A DNA stretch of 64,000 bases, taken from assembly GCF_023195915.1 (NCBI RefSeq), contig NZ_JALPRP010000001.1, positions 186,001-250,000 on the forward strand, given 5' to 3'. Positions 26,041 to 36,005 of the stretch are shown piece after piece. Position 1 is the stretch's first letter, and every line of letters begins with the position of its first letter. This stretch comes from Methanoculleus sp. 7T. GTDB taxonomy: Archaea; Halobacteriota; Methanomicrobia; Methanomicrobiales; Methanoculleaceae. The position numbers were made by a program, and so were the translations under genes. The notes beneath the pieces were generated by a model. It was not told the origin of the DNA. It ran no database searches and was given only the letters and a program-made list of their open reading frames with translations.

Positions 26041-26544
26041 ATGGTCAATTTCGAACACGCACTCATCGGAGAAGCGCTCGTCGGCGAAGGGCCGGAGGTT
26101 GCCCACATCGATCTCGTCATCGGGAGGAAGGGGAGCAGCGTAGAGCAGGCCTTCGTCACGGCGCTCGCATCGCCGGCACGGGGGCACACGCCGCTTCTTG
26201 CCGTCCTCACCCCGAACATTCCGGCAAAGCCGCCGACCTTGATGGTCAACAAGGTCACAATCAAGCATGCGAACCAGGCTCTCCTGATCTTCGGCCCGGC
26301 ACAGGCCGCCGTCGCGAAAGCGGTGGTCGACAGCGTTGCCGAGGGGATCATTCCGGAGGGGGAGGCCGACAACCTGCTCATCATCGCATCGGTCTTCATC
26401 GAGTGGGACGCTGCCGACAAGAAGAAGATCTACGACTGGAACTATGAGGCGACAAAGACCGCTATCCGCCGAGCGATCACGGGCGAGCCGAAGATGAAGG
26501 ATGTGCTCGCATCGAAAGATACTGCAAAGCACCCATTCGCGTGA
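26041..26544 (+). CDS. fae: Formaldehyde-activating enzyme
   Basis: A 167-residue Fae that condenses formaldehyde with tetrahydromethanopterin (here likely tetrahydrosarcinapterin or H4MPT) to methylene-H4MPT. The active-site region is present: VGEGPEVAHIDLVIGRKGS with the conserved His22, and the C-terminal TAKHPFA tail typical of the family. In archaea Fae may detoxify formaldehyde or accompany ribulose monophosphate metabolism; no hps fusion is seen. GAGGT lies 8 bases before the ATG. Confidence 0.95.
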   Translation: MVNFEHALIGEALVGEGPEVAHIDLVIGRKGSSVEQAFVTALASPARGHTPLLAVLTPNIPAKPPTLMVNKVTIKHANQALLIFGPAQAAVAKAVVDSVAEGIIPEGEADNLLIIASVFIEWDAADKKKIYDWNYEATKTAIRRAITGEPKMKDVLASKDTAKHPFA

Positions 26545-26568
26545 TGCACCAAGGGGCGCTCCCCTTTT

Positions 26569-27318
26569 TTACCCCAGCAGAAGGATGGCGGCATACCCGA
26601 ACGCACCGAGCAGGAAGGGTGCAATGCGGCTTTTTCGCTCCTCGGGAAGTTCCTCCTTGAGCACGTTGAGGATGATGCCGCCGGCAAGGAACGCAGTGAT
26701 GACGGCGATCCAGAGTTCGGGGAGTCTGGTTAGGTAACCGGCCGCGAGGCCGCCGATGAGCGCTGCGGAGAGGGCCCAGCGCCCTATCCGGTCGTAATCC
26801 CCTCGGTGATCCTTGCGCAGCCCGTAATCGGCGACCAAGAAGTGCAGCGCCATGGCGGTCGTGTAGAAGGCAAGGCTCATGAGGCCGGGGCGAATGCGGT
26901 GGAGCAGGAGATAGCCGATCAGGATGTTGTAGACACCGAAGGATGAGATATGGAGCCAGAAGACGCCCCGGCTGGTCGTCGTACGCTCTAGAGTCCGGGT
27001 CGGCGGCCGACGCTCCTGCGACGTCCTGACAACCCGTTCAAGCCCGTAGAATGTGGCGAGGCCGACGAGGGCTATGACGTAGATGTGATTTTCAAGGCCG
27101 GCAAGCACCGCGCCGCCGACCGACCTCCGGACGACCTCCTGGCCGGCGCTCAGTTCTGGGAGCAGACGAACAAAGACATATGCCACTGAGACACCGCCCG
27201 CTGTTGAGAGCCAGCGGCTCCGCGGTATGACGTCAAGGAACCGCAGCCTGCCGGCGCCTAGATGCACGGCCGCCATAACAGCAGCGGCAAGGAGCGAGAA
27301 GAGGGTGACGGGGGCCAT
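26569..27318 (-). CDS. Polytopic membrane protein, ZIP-like
   Basis: A 249-residue membrane protein with about seven helices. Its pattern (WLSTAGGVSVAYVFVRLLPE near the start, ALHFLVADYG in the middle, AFLAGGIILNVLKEELPEER near the end) recalls ZIP-family metal transporters, where His and Glu on helices 4 and 5 line the metal path. The usual HNFxDG motif is not obvious, so a transport role is uncertain. AGGAGG precedes the ATG. Ends 24 bases past fae in the opposite orientation; probably cotranscribed with the permease at 27351. Confidence 0.6.
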   Translation of the reverse strand: MAPVTLFSLLAAAVMAAVHLGAGRLRFLDVIPRSRWLSTAGGVSVAYVFVRLLPELSAGQEVVRRSVGGAVLAGLENHIYVIALVGLATFYGLERVVRTSQERRPPTRTLERTTTSRGVFWLHISSFGVYNILIGYLLLHRIRPGLMSLAFYTTAMALHFLVADYGLRKDHRGDYDRIGRWALSAALIGGLAAGYLTRLPELWIAVITAFLAGGIILNVLKEELPEERKSRIAPFLLGAFGYAAILLLG

Positions 27319-27350
27319 CGGCCTCCTCTCCGGCTGAAGAGGGATAACTG

Positions 27351-28775
27351 TTACCTTGCTCCGGGTTCGCGGCTGCCCGGCCGCCCGACCCGCCGGAAGA
27401 CCGTGCGGATAATACCCAGAAAGTTTGCGAGATACGTCTCTTTCGCCTCGAGACGCCGCAGGAGCACGGCTTCCTCGGAGAGGAAGAGATCTTTGAGGTG
27501 GCGTATGTCTTCCTTCGGGGAGTAGAAGAGGTAGATCGGAATGCCGGCGAGGATGACCAGGATTCCCACGACTTTATCGAACGTCGTGGTCGAATAAAGG
27601 AGAAATAGACAGATGGCGATGCCTGCTATGGGAAAAATGTGCTGGCCGCGGAGTTTGACATCACCGTCGCTCCGCAGAACGATGAGGGCGAAGCAGGTGA
27701 GCATGAACGAGAACGCGAGGTTGAGGACGGCGAACGATATCAGCCCGGAGAGGTTTCCGATGTTGGAGAGGACAAACGCGAGTATCCCCTGGACAATGAG
27801 GACCACGTAGGGCGTGCCGTAGCGCGGGTGGACCTCGGTAAATGCACGGGGAAAGAGGCCGTCGATCGCCATAGCGTATGCGAGCCGTGCGCTGCCGAGC
27901 ATCCCGGACTCGTCCGACCCCGAGACCGAGAAGAGGGCGCCGACCGTCATGATGAGGGCTCCCGCCGACCCGAAGAGGGCGGTGCCGGCGACGACGAGCG
28001 GGACGGTGCTCTGGTCGAGTATGGTCCAGTTGACGAGCCCGAAGAGCACGAAGTTCGTGAGGAGGTAGAAGAGAGAGACGATCAGCATCCCGCTGACGAT
28101 GGCGCGGGGGATGGCTTTTTGCGGGTTCTCCACCTCACCGGCCGGGAGCGTCCCCAGTTCAAACCCGGCGTATGCCCAGAAGATCAGAACCAGGGCATGG
28201 GCGGCGTTCTCAAGCCCGAGCGGGAGCAGGGGAGTGTAGTTTCCGACGAATGTCTCCGGGTGGATGACGAAAATGCCGAGCCCGGCCACGATGAGGAGGA
28301 GCAGGGGAGAGAGTTTGATGAGCGTGAGGGCATCGTTCAGTTTCCCTGCGGCCCTGACGCCGACGATGTTGACGAGCGTCAGGGATGCGACGAAGATCGC
28401 TCTCACAGCGACCTCTGCGGCCGGAGGGAGGGGGACGAGCGCTTGGAGGTAGTTCGCAAACGCGATCGCAAAGACCGGGAGCGCGAGGAGTTCGGCGACC
28501 CACATGCTCCAGCCGGTGAGAAACCCGTAGAAGTCGTCGAACGCCTCCGAGACATAGGCGAACGGCCCGCCGACGCGGGGGACGTAGTAACTGCAGTAGG
28601 CGAAGACCATCGCGATCGTCGCGGCGAAGAGCCCGGCCACCGCCCAGAGGACGATCGAGAACGGGCCGACGAGGCCCGCAGTGAGTGCGGACGCGATGTA
28701 GATGTCGGCGCCGACGATCGCCCCGACGATGATGTTCGTCAGGTCGAACTGCGAGAGCCCCCGCTGCAACTCCAT
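27351..28775 (-). CDS. APC-superfamily amino acid permease
   Basis: A 474-residue transporter with about 12 predicted helices and the APC opening LTNIIVGAIVGADIYIASAL (helix 1 GxxG break for substrate binding). The segment IFWAYAGFELGTLPAGEVEN corresponds to the conserved helix 6 region. It should import an amino acid or amine by cation symport or exchange; the substrate is not readable. A soluble C-terminal tail of about 60 residues follows the last helix. Close spacing to the ZIP-like gene downstream suggests one operon. Confidence 0.88.
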   Translation of the reverse strand: MELQRGLSQFDLTNIIVGAIVGADIYIASALTAGLVGPFSIVLWAVAGLFAATIAMVFAYCSYYVPRVGGPFAYVSEAFDDFYGFLTGWSMWVAELLALPVFAIAFANYLQALVPLPPAAEVAVRAIFVASLTLVNIVGVRAAGKLNDALTLIKLSPLLLLIVAGLGIFVIHPETFVGNYTPLLPLGLENAAHALVLIFWAYAGFELGTLPAGEVENPQKAIPRAIVSGMLIVSLFYLLTNFVLFGLVNWTILDQSTVPLVVAGTALFGSAGALIMTVGALFSVSGSDESGMLGSARLAYAMAIDGLFPRAFTEVHPRYGTPYVVLIVQGILAFVLSNIGNLSGLISFAVLNLAFSFMLTCFALIVLRSDGDVKLRGQHIFPIAGIAICLFLLYSTTTFDKVVGILVILAGIPIYLFYSPKEDIRHLKDLFLSEEAVLLRRLEAKETYLANFLGIIRTVFRRVGRPGSREPGAR

Positions 28776-28965
28776 GACAGCAAGGGGAGAAGGCGGTAGC
28801 GGCTATAAATATTCCGCACAGGGGATCGGGGGCAGGATGTATACGGAACGTGCTTACCGGCTTTGTGCTCGGGCAGCGGGACGAGCCGGCTGTAACATAT
28901 CTCCCGAGAATGCAGTCACTGTAAAAGAAACTCTGGAAAAACAGCGCACCTGCGCGGTGCCTCAA

Positions 28966-29037
28966 TGCGCCGACCGGGACTCGAACCCGGGTTTAGGCGT
29001 TGGCAACGCCTAGTGATAACCACTACACTATCGGCGC
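28966..29037 (-). tRNA. tRNA-Gly (GCC)
   Basis: The minus strand folds into a complete cloverleaf: acceptor GCGCCGA/TCGGCGC, anticodon loop TTGCCAA giving anticodon GCC (glycine), and a T arm GGGTTCGAGTCCC. The discriminator is A and CCA is not encoded. No intron is seen. Confidence 0.95.
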
Positions 29038-29198
29038 ACGCTTGTGCTTTGCACTGTGTGCCTTACAACATGGGATTTCCTGTATAATAAGTCTATCGAA
29101 TCGCAGTCAGGATCGGGAGGCGCCGCCCCTGCGGTATCGGCACGGCGAAGCGCTTTCCGGGCGCCTACCGCCGCATCTCCGCGCAGGTGGCCCGGCAC

Positions 29199-29888
29199 TT
29201 ACCGCTGCCAGCGAAGCGCGCTCCTGATGTTCCGGTCTGCAAGTATCCACAACCCCGGTATCAGGACCAGAATGAAGGCGATCATGGTGTAGGCGACCAC
29301 GTCGGCGGTGAAGAGCAGGAGGTTGAAGATGCCGTGCAGCACCATGGCGAGGGCGAGCCCCCGGAAGACGATCCCCGGCCGCTGAGCGGCGGCCGTGAAC
29401 TTGGCTCGGCCGAGAGCGTAGCCCCAGACGCTGGAGAAGAGCGCGTGCCCCGGGACCGAGAAGATCGCCCGGACGACGATTGTGCCGATGGCAAGCGACG
29501 GCGACGTCGCATACGCCGCAAAGACATAGATGACGTTCTCAAGGGATGCAAGCCCGAGGGCGGCGGAAGCGGCGTAGACGATACCGTCCATCGGCTCATC
29601 GAACTCGGTGTCCCGATAGGCGAACCGGCGAACAACCCAGAACTTCCCGTACTCCTCGACGATGGGCGCGATGATGACCCCCATGATCAGCGACGATGCG
29701 ACGAAGAGGCCGACGAACCCTTCGACAAACGCCACGGGGAACGTGACGAGGACACCGAGGAGGAAGATCTTCACGATCAGGGACGCCGGTTCGGGTTCGA
29801 ATTTGTCCCGGCGGTAGAAGTACCACGCCCAGAAGATCCCCGGCCCCAGCGCCAGGGCAAGGATCGCCAGCGGTTCGATCTCAACCAT
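29199..29888 (-). CDS. PrsW-family intramembrane metalloprotease
   Basis: A 229-residue polytopic protein of the PrsW/RsiW-degrading family. The characteristic blocks are APIVEEYGKFWVVRRFAYRD (EEYGK, Glu pair on a membrane helix), EPMDGIVYAASAALGLASLE and the GHALFSSVWGYALG His motif, together the proposed zinc-site. Bacterial PrsW cuts anti-sigma factors within the membrane; archaeal substrates are unknown. Normal length, host-like composition. Confidence 0.85.
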   Translation of the reverse strand: MVEIEPLAILALALGPGIFWAWYFYRRDKFEPEPASLIVKIFLLGVLVTFPVAFVEGFVGLFVASSLIMGVIIAPIVEEYGKFWVVRRFAYRDTEFDEPMDGIVYAASAALGLASLENVIYVFAAYATSPSLAIGTIVVRAIFSVPGHALFSSVWGYALGRAKFTAAAQRPGIVFRGLALAMVLHGIFNLLLFTADVVAYTMIAFILVLIPGLWILADRNIRSALRWQR

Positions 29889-29951
29889 TGTCGATCCGAG
29901 TTCAGGGTGTCATAGCGGAAGAGCCTTTCTCTTCCTCTGTTCAAAAAAGGG

Positions 29952-30896
29952 TTACTCCGGGAGGAGCCGGTACTCAGGGAGAAGCCCCTCCAGCACCAGC
30001 AGAGCGTAGTACCGGAAGTATGTGACAAACGGCACCGCAATCAGGAGGGAAACCGGGATAGCGATGATCAGGTAGGGAATGATGAGAGCGAGGAGTAACA
30101 CGATGTTCTCAGGGAGTGCAGCGAGGAGCACGATCCCGATGAGGATGAACGGTATCGCAATGACCACCAGCGCAAGGACGATCAGGATTACCTGCACGAT
30201 CGCGGCAACGATCCCCAGCACGAACCTGACGACGACGTAGACGACCGTCTGCCAGAGGCGTGAGGCGATCACCCCGATAAGCCGCCGCCAGCCCTCGATA
30301 ACGCCGCAGTCCTCGCGGATCATGATGGGGACGACGAAGTCGGTGGTCAGGAGGAAGACGAGCCCGAAGAGGAGGGCTGCGACCAGAAAGGCCGGTATGA
30401 GCGCGAGGATCAGAAGCGATGCGGCAACGCCGGAGCCGGCCCCTCCAAACCTGATGAGCATGAAGACAAGCGCCGCGACGGCGAGGATCATGACCGCGAT
30501 GAGGGCGATCTCGAAGAAGAAGAGCCGCGCTCCTTTACCGAACCGCTCCCTGAAATGGCGCCTGATGTGGATGTCCCCGGTCGAGAGCATGTCGACGAAG
30601 GCGAACTGCAATGTAGCTCCAACCAACGTCCAGAGGAGGGCGATCGCCAGCACGACGGCGATGATCCCGAGTACGACCACCGGCGCGACGTCGGGGAAGG
30701 CTCCTGCTGTGCCGGTCGCAAAATCACTCCCATCGAATTGGTACTGGAAGATGTCGGGCACATTGATGCCGCCTCCCACAAAGAGCGCGATCACGGCCAG
30801 GCGGAGCCAGACGCCCCATCTCACCGGCCAGAGCAGGTCTTTCGTGCGATGGAAGGCGCCTTCAAGCCTGCTGAATGCATACGTCTCTTCAGCCAT
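29952..30896 (-). CDS. Polytopic membrane protein (DUF4013/DUF7544-like)
   Basis: A 314-residue protein with about six long hydrophobic segments, many runs of Ile/Val/Leu/Ala, and an N-terminal soluble stretch (FSRLEGAFHRTKDLLWPVRW) characteristic of archaeal membrane proteins of the DUF4013/DUF7544 group. No catalytic motif is visible. I start it at the ATG at 30896; two earlier in-frame starts exist (30971, 30959) but add a non-conserved-looking leader. No strong ribosome site is evident at any of them. Confidence 0.65.
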   Translation of the reverse strand: MAEETYAFSRLEGAFHRTKDLLWPVRWGVWLRLAVIALFVGGGINVPDIFQYQFDGSDFATGTAGAFPDVAPVVVLGIIAVVLAIALLWTLVGATLQFAFVDMLSTGDIHIRRHFRERFGKGARLFFFEIALIAVMILAVAALVFMLIRFGGAGSGVAASLLILALIPAFLVAALLFGLVFLLTTDFVVPIMIREDCGVIEGWRRLIGVIASRLWQTVVYVVVRFVLGIVAAIVQVILIVLALVVIAIPFILIGIVLLAALPENIVLLLALIIPYLIIAIPVSLLIAVPFVTYFRYYALLVLEGLLPEYRLLPE

Positions 30897-30999
30897 ATCT
30901 GTCGTGAAGAGAAGGATCTGCTCGCTGTTAAAACCTCCTTTGGAGAAGACGGCCTCCATGATCCGGATCACAGGAATATGCCCGCCCCTTCTGGAGGAA

Positions 31000-31049
31000 A
31001 CGGCTTTTTCAACACTTTAATGTAGTCAGTTCACCACACTATAGAACGA
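31000..31049 (+). promoter_or_regulatory. Promoter region of the tetrapyrrole operon
   Basis: AT-rich bases (ACTTTAATG near 31012) precede the operon by about 35 bases, a plausible TATA placement. CCACACTATAG at 31033-31043 resembles the CCACACTATAA motif in the divergent PAN promoter at 45123. No ribosome site stands before the ATG at 31050, suggesting a leaderless transcript. Confidence 0.35.
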
Positions 31050-31676
31050 ATGATCCCTCTCATGCTTGATTTGGCGGGCAGGAGGGTGCTTATCTTCGGG
31101 GGAGGCGACGTCGGTGCCCGGAAGGCTGCGTACTTTGAGCATGAGGCAGAGGTGACTGTGATCAGCCGTTCTTTCTCTCCGGACCTTGAGGGTCTCGCAA
31201 TCAGGCGACTGGAGGCCGATATCTCGACCCTCGCCGACGAAGGGCTTCGAGGCCTCCTGCAAGGTGCGTTCCTCGCAGTGGCGGCGACATCGGATCCGGG
31301 ACTCAACGACCGTATCGGGGGGATATGCGCCGAGACCGGCGTCCTCTTCAACAACGCCGCCGGAGAGCCCGGCGACGTCACCATCCCGTCGGTCGTCCGG
31401 GGCCGCAACTACCTGGTCGCGATCAGCACCCGCGGAAAGAGCCCTGCCGTATCGCGGTATCTTCGCATGAAACTCGAGGCCGAGCATGCAGACCTCGACC
31501 TGATGATCGACCTGCAGGAAGAGATGCGCTCGATGCTCAAAGAGGTCGAACCGGCGCAGGAAAAGCGGTCCCGTATCCTCTGGAGCATACTCAGAGACGA
31601 AGAGGTCTGGGCGGCGCTTGCCGCCGACTACGGCCGGGCACGCACGCTGGCGATAGAGAGGTACCTGCATGCCTGA
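31050..31676 (+). CDS. Precorrin-2 dehydrogenase / sirohydrochlorin ferrochelatase (CysG N-domain, Met8-like)
   Basis: A 208-residue enzyme of the CysG N-terminal/Met8 type, oxidising precorrin-2 to sirohydrochlorin with NAD. The Rossmann loop RRVLIFGGGDVGARKA, NDRIGGICAETGVLFNNAAG and STRGKSPAVSRYLRMKLE are family features. Sirohydrochlorin is the branch point to cobalamin, coenzyme F430 and siroheme. First gene of a six-gene operon; the stop overlaps hemA by 8 bases. Confidence 0.92.
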   Translation: MIPLMLDLAGRRVLIFGGGDVGARKAAYFEHEAEVTVISRSFSPDLEGLAIRRLEADISTLADEGLRGLLQGAFLAVAATSDPGLNDRIGGICAETGVLFNNAAGEPGDVTIPSVVRGRNYLVAISTRGKSPAVSRYLRMKLEAEHADLDLMIDLQEEMRSMLKEVEPAQEKRSRILWSILRDEEVWAALAADYGRARTLAIERYLHA

Positions 31677-32940
31677 ACCGATCACAACCCCGCTCGCGCT
31701 TGCGGGCGTGAACCATCATACCGCGGATATCGCCACGCTCGAAGCGTTCCGGTTCCCAGACGAGGCCGCGTTCCTTCACGAAGCACGGGAGCGGTTCAAG
31801 GGGGTGCTCTTGCTCCAGACCTGCAACCGCGTCGAGGTCTTGGTGCAGGGCGACGCACGGAGCCTTGATGCGTTCCTCCGGGAGCAGGGTCGGAAGGACT
31901 TTACGGTCATCGAGGGCGCGGATGTGCCCCGCCACCTCCTGGAACTCGCGGCAGGCATCGACTCCCTGATCGTCGGCGAGGACCAGATCCTCGGGCAGCT
32001 CAAACAAGCGCTCGCAACCACGGAGGAGGCGGGGACCGCGAGCAGCATCATCAAGCTCTGCATCACCAAGGCGGTGCACGTGGGGGTCAGGATCCGACGC
32101 CAGACGCAGATCAACCGGGGTGCGGTCTCGGTCGGTTCGGCGGCCGTGACGCTTGCAGAACAACTCCTCGGCACTCTCCGCGACCGGCACATCCTGGTCG
32201 TCGGGAGCGGAGAGATGGGACTGCTGGTGGCGCAGGCGCTGGCCGCCAAGGGCCTCACGGCCATATACGTCGCCAATAGGACCTACGAGCGCGCGGTGGT
32301 GCTTGCTGAGAAGATCGGGGGGCGGGCGGTCAACTTCAAGGACCTCTACCGCTACATCGCGCTCTCCGACGTCGTCATCTCCTGCACCGCCGCGCCGCAC
32401 CCGGTCGTCCGCGCGGAGGAGATCGAGGGGGTAATGGAGAAGCGTCTCTGGCCGCTCGACCAGCACCCCCGCCACCTGGTCCTCATCGACATCGCCCAAC
32501 CCCGCGACGTCGAGGAGGAGGTGCGGTCCATCGAAGGCGTGCACCTCTTCACCATCGACGACCTCCGGAACGTGAACGACGCCGCCATGGACTCCCGGAA
32601 GAGCGAGGCCGACCGGGCCAGGGGGATCATCGAAGAGGAACTCGAACACTTCATCAGGCTTCTCCGGCGGACTGCGGCCGACGAGACGCTCGCTCTCCTC
32701 TATACCTGGGCGGAGTCGATTCGGGCGCGTGAACGCGACCGAGCACTCGCCCGCTTGGGAGAGGACGACGACCGCACGGTAGCGATCGTCGACGATCTCT
32801 CGCGTGCGCTCACGAAGAAACTCCTCTCGGACGTGACCGCATCCATCCGCTCAAGCGCGGAGTGCGGCGATATGGAGAGGGCAGAAACCCTTGTTAAGGC
32901 GATTACCCGGGGAGAACTATGTTTCCACAACGACGAATGA
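31669..32940 (+). CDS. hemA: Glutamyl-tRNA reductase
   Basis: A 423-residue HemA reducing glutamyl-tRNA(Glu) to glutamate-1-semialdehyde, the committed step of C5-pathway tetrapyrrole synthesis. The catalytic Cys lies in LLLQTCNRVEVLV, followed by SLIVGEDQILGQLKQALAT, the NADPH-binding domain (HILVVGSGEMGLLVAQAL) and a C-terminal dimerisation helix. Overlaps hemB by 22 bases. Confidence 0.96.
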   Translation: MPEPITTPLALAGVNHHTADIATLEAFRFPDEAAFLHEARERFKGVLLLQTCNRVEVLVQGDARSLDAFLREQGRKDFTVIEGADVPRHLLELAAGIDSLIVGEDQILGQLKQALATTEEAGTASSIIKLCITKAVHVGVRIRRQTQINRGAVSVGSAAVTLAEQLLGTLRDRHILVVGSGEMGLLVAQALAAKGLTAIYVANRTYERAVVLAEKIGGRAVNFKDLYRYIALSDVVISCTAAPHPVVRAEEIEGVMEKRLWPLDQHPRHLVLIDIAQPRDVEEEVRSIEGVHLFTIDDLRNVNDAAMDSRKSEADRARGIIEEELEHFIRLLRRTAADETLALLYTWAESIRARERDRALARLGEDDDRTVAIVDDLSRALTKKLLSDVTASIRSSAECGDMERAETLVKAITRGELCFHNDE

Positions 32941-33902
32941 GGCGGATGCGGCGGCGGATAATCCAGCCGCTCCTCCGCGAAACAGAACTCAGGAAGACCG
33001 ACCTCGTTGCGCCGGTCTTCGTAGACGAATCGATCAGCACACCACTACCCATCGCATCGATGCCGGGGCAGTACCGGCACCCGGTGGACGGGGTCGCCGA
33101 CTACTGCGAACGTCTCTGGAACGCCGGCATCCGGGCGGTTATCCTCTTTGGGATCCCGGCCGCGAAAGACGGCGAGGCGACCGAAGCCTACGCAAAGGAC
33201 GGCGTCGTCCAGCGGGCAGTCCGGAGCATCAAAGAGCGATTGGCTCAGATGGTGGTCGCTACCGATGTCTGCGCCTGCGAGTACACCGACCACGGTCACT
33301 GCGGCATCGTCGGGGAGACCTGCGACGGCCCCGACCTCCTCAATGATCCTTCGCTTGCACTGATGGCGCGGATCGCCGTATCCCACGCAGAGAGCGGCGC
33401 CGATATCGTCGCGCCGTCGTGCATGCTCGACGGGATGGTGCAGGCGATCCGGGGGGCCCTGGACGCCGCCGGATACCAAGACGTCCTGATCGTCTCCTAC
33501 TCCTCGAAGTTCGCGAGCGCCCTCTACGGGCCGTTCCGTGACGCTGCGGACTCGGGGTTTTCTTTCGGCGACAGGACGACCTACCAGATCAACCCGGGCA
33601 ACGCACGCGAGGCTGTGATGGAGTCGGAACTGGATGCGGCCGAAGGAGCGGATATCCTGATGGTCAAGCCGGCCGGGATATACCTCGACATCCTCTCGTC
33701 GCTTACGGAGTTCGGACTGCCGGTGGCGGCCTACCAGGTCAGCGGGGAGTACGCGATGATCAAGGCGGCCGCAGAACGCGGCTGGCTGAACGAGCGGGCC
33801 GTCGCCCTCGAGAGCCTCACCGCCATCAAACGCGCCGGGGCCGACCTGATCATCACCTACTTTGCCGAAGACGCAGCGAGGTGGCTCGATGAAGAGCAGT
33901 GA
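32919..33902 (+). CDS. hemB: Porphobilinogen synthase (delta-aminolevulinic acid dehydratase)
   Basis: A 327-residue HemB joining two 5-aminolevulinate molecules. The zinc-type Cys cluster is present ([16 protein letters not shown]), as are both Schiff-base lysines ([14 protein letters not shown] and [12 protein letters not shown]). GGGGAG precedes the ATG, inside the end of hemA; an internal ATG at 32937 is less well placed. The 3' end overlaps hemL by 14 bases. Confidence 0.96.
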   Translation: MFPQRRMRRMRRRIIQPLLRETELRKTDLVAPVFVDESISTPLPIASMPGQYRHPVDGVADYCERLWNAGIRAVILFGIPAAKDGEATEAYAKDGVVQRAVRSIKERLAQMVVATDVCACEYTDHGHCGIVGETCDGPDLLNDPSLALMARIAVSHAESGADIVAPSCMLDGMVQAIRGALDAAGYQDVLIVSYSSKFASALYGPFRDAADSGFSFGDRTTYQINPGNAREAVMESELDAAEGADILMVKPAGIYLDILSSLTEFGLPVAAYQVSGEYAMIKAAAERGWLNERAVALESLTAIKRAGADLIITYFAEDAARWLDEEQ

Positions 33903-35136
33903 CCTTTTCGCACGCGCAAAGACCCTGATGCCGGGCGGCGTCAGCAGTCCGGTCCGGGCAATCAAGCCCTACCCGTTCTATGTGGAGCGGGCGGCGGGCT
34001 CGCATCTGGCGACCGTCGACGGGGCCGATCTCATCGACTGCTGCCTCGGCTACGGCCCCCTCATCCTCGGCCACGCGCACCCGGCGGTCAGGGAGGCGAT
34101 CGAACGCCAACTCGAGAAGGGCTGGCTCTACGGCACGCCGTCGCCGCTTGAGATCGACCTTGCGGAGATCATCACCGGCGACCACCCGGGAATCGACATG
34201 GTCAGGTTCGTCTCGTCGGGTTCCGAAGCGACGATGGCCGCGATCAGGCTCGCACGCGGCTACACCGGGAAACAGGATATCATCAAGGTCGAGGGCGGGT
34301 TCCACGGCGCCCACGACGCGGTCCTCGTGAAGGCCGGGTCGGGGGCAACGACCCTCGGGATACCAGACTCCGCAGGCGTCGTCGCCGACCTTGTCGCCCA
34401 CACACGGCAGGTCCCGTACAACGACCCCGAGGCGCTGGAGGCGATGCTCTCCGGGAACGACGACGTCGCTGCGTTCATCCTCGAACCGATCATGGGGAAC
34501 ATCGGGCCGGTGCTCCCCGACGACGGCTACCTCGCCGATGTCCGGGAGATCACCGCCGCACACGACGTCCTCCTCATCCTCGATGAGGTGATCACCGGCT
34601 ACCGGGTCGGTATCGGCGGCGCCGAGGTGCTCTACGGGGTAAAACCCGATATCGCCACGTTCGGAAAGATCATCGGCGGCGGTCTCCCCATCGGTGCCTT
34701 CGGCGGGCGGCGCGATATCATGGAACTGGTCGCTCCTTCAGGCCCGGTCTACCAGGCCGGGACGTTCAGCGGCAACCCGGCAAGCCTCGCGGCTGGCTCT
34801 ACGGCCCTCCGTTACCTCCACGACCACCCCGAGGTCTACCGGCGGCTCGACGACGCCACGCGGGCTATCGAGGAGGTCGCCGTCGACGCGCACCGAGGTT
34901 CGTTCGTCAGGATAGGCTCGGTCTTCAAGCACTTCTTCAGGGACTCGGCCCCGCGGAACTACCGGGAGGTCAAGGAGTGCGACACGGAGGCGTTCTCGCG
35001 GTTCTGGAAGGCGATGCTTGATGCAGGAATCTTCCTCCCGCCCTCGCAGTTTGAGACGAACTTCCTCTCGGCCGCGCACACACAAGTGGATATCGAACAG
35101 ATAGCGGACGCATACGGATCATGTCTCTTCGCATAG
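33889..35136 (+). CDS. hemL: Glutamate-1-semialdehyde 2,1-aminomutase
   Basis: A 415-residue PLP enzyme that isomerises glutamate-1-semialdehyde to 5-aminolevulinate. Start [20 protein letters not shown] is typical of the family; [16 protein letters not shown] holds the PLP lysine. ATG at 33889 with GAGGTG 7 bases upstream is chosen over an earlier frame at 33862. Overlaps hemB at its start and hemC (ATG 35121) at its end. Confidence 0.95.
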   Translation: MKSSDLFARAKTLMPGGVSSPVRAIKPYPFYVERAAGSHLATVDGADLIDCCLGYGPLILGHAHPAVREAIERQLEKGWLYGTPSPLEIDLAEIITGDHPGIDMVRFVSSGSEATMAAIRLARGYTGKQDIIKVEGGFHGAHDAVLVKAGSGATTLGIPDSAGVVADLVAHTRQVPYNDPEALEAMLSGNDDVAAFILEPIMGNIGPVLPDDGYLADVREITAAHDVLLILDEVITGYRVGIGGAEVLYGVKPDIATFGKIIGGGLPIGAFGGRRDIMELVAPSGPVYQAGTFSGNPASLAAGSTALRYLHDHPEVYRRLDDATRAIEEVAVDAHRGSFVRIGSVFKHFFRDSAPRNYREVKECDTEAFSRFWKAMLDAGIFLPPSQFETNFLSAAHTQVDIEQIADAYGSCLFA

Positions 35137-36005
35137 GCACACGGGGAAGCGCTCTTGCGCTTGCGCAGACAAACAAGGTCGTCGGCATGCTCGCCGACCG
35201 GGGTGTCGAGGCTGAGACGGTCACGATCACGACCGCGGGCGACACCGCAACAGGAGTCCCGCTCCACGCCATCGGGGGGCAGGGGGTCTTTGTACGGGCG
35301 CTCGACGATGCGATCCTCAGGGGAGAGATCGACGCCGCGGTGCACAGCATGAAGGATATCCCGGCGGCCCGCCCGGCGGGGCTTACCTGCTGCGCGGTGC
35401 TTGAGCGGGACTCTCCCGCAGATTTCCTCGTGCACGAGGGGTCCCTCGATGCGGTCCGCGTCGTCGGGTCGTCGAGCACCCGGCGCCGAGCCCAACTCCT
35501 CCGCTACGACCCGTCGCTTGAGGTGAAGCAACTGCGGGGGAACGTCGATACCCGGATCCGGAAACTCCGCGAGGGTCAGTACGACGCCATCGTGCTTGCC
35601 GAGGCCGGCCTCCAGCGGCTCGGGCTCCAACTGCCCGGGGAGCCTCTCCCCACGGACCGGTTCGTCCCGTCGCCGAACCAAGGGACCGTTGCGGTCGTCT
35701 GCCGGGACGCCCCCGCCGTCACCGAGGCCCTTGCGCCGCTCGACCATGCGCCCTCCCGCCTCGACGTGGAGATCGAGCGTGCCGTCATGGAGGAGGTCGG
35801 CGGCGGCTGCTTCACCCCGCAGGGGATCTACTGCAGGGACGGGAACCTGATCGCCGAGGTGCTCGCGCTCGACGGTTCTCGGTGGGAGCGTATCGAGCGG
35901 CAGATTGCGACGCCCGGGGAGGCCCGGGAGTGCGGACGGGCTCTGCGCGAGAAGGGGGGCGACCTGATCCGGGAAGCCTATGCGGCACTGGGGTTGAAAC
36001 CATGA
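35121..36005 (+). CDS. hemC: Hydroxymethylbilane synthase (porphobilinogen deaminase)
   Basis: A 294-residue HemC that polymerises four porphobilinogens. It starts [19 protein letters not shown] and contains [29 protein letters not shown] and [11 protein letters not shown]. The Cys carrying the dipyrromethane cofactor is in [11 protein letters not shown]. Overlaps hemL by 16 bases and the next gene by ATGA. Confidence 0.96.
   Translation: MSLRIGTRGSALALAQTNKVVGMLADRGVEAETVTITTAGDTATGVPLHAIGGQGVFVRALDDAILRGEIDAAVHSMKDIPAARPAGLTCCAVLERDSPADFLVHEGSLDAVRVVGSSSTRRRAQLLRYDPSLEVKQLRGNVDTRIRKLREGQYDAIVLAEAGLQRLGLQLPGEPLPTDRFVPSPNQGTVAVVCRDAPAVTEALAPLDHAPSRLDVEIERAVMEEVGGGCFTPQGIYCRDGNLIAEVLALDGSRWERIERQIATPGEARECGRALREKGGDLIREAYAALGLKP

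Noticed and set aside
27639-28799. 386-codon plus frame rich in Glu and Asp
   Set aside because: Antisense to the permease; the hydrophobic codons read backwards give an artificial acidic protein.
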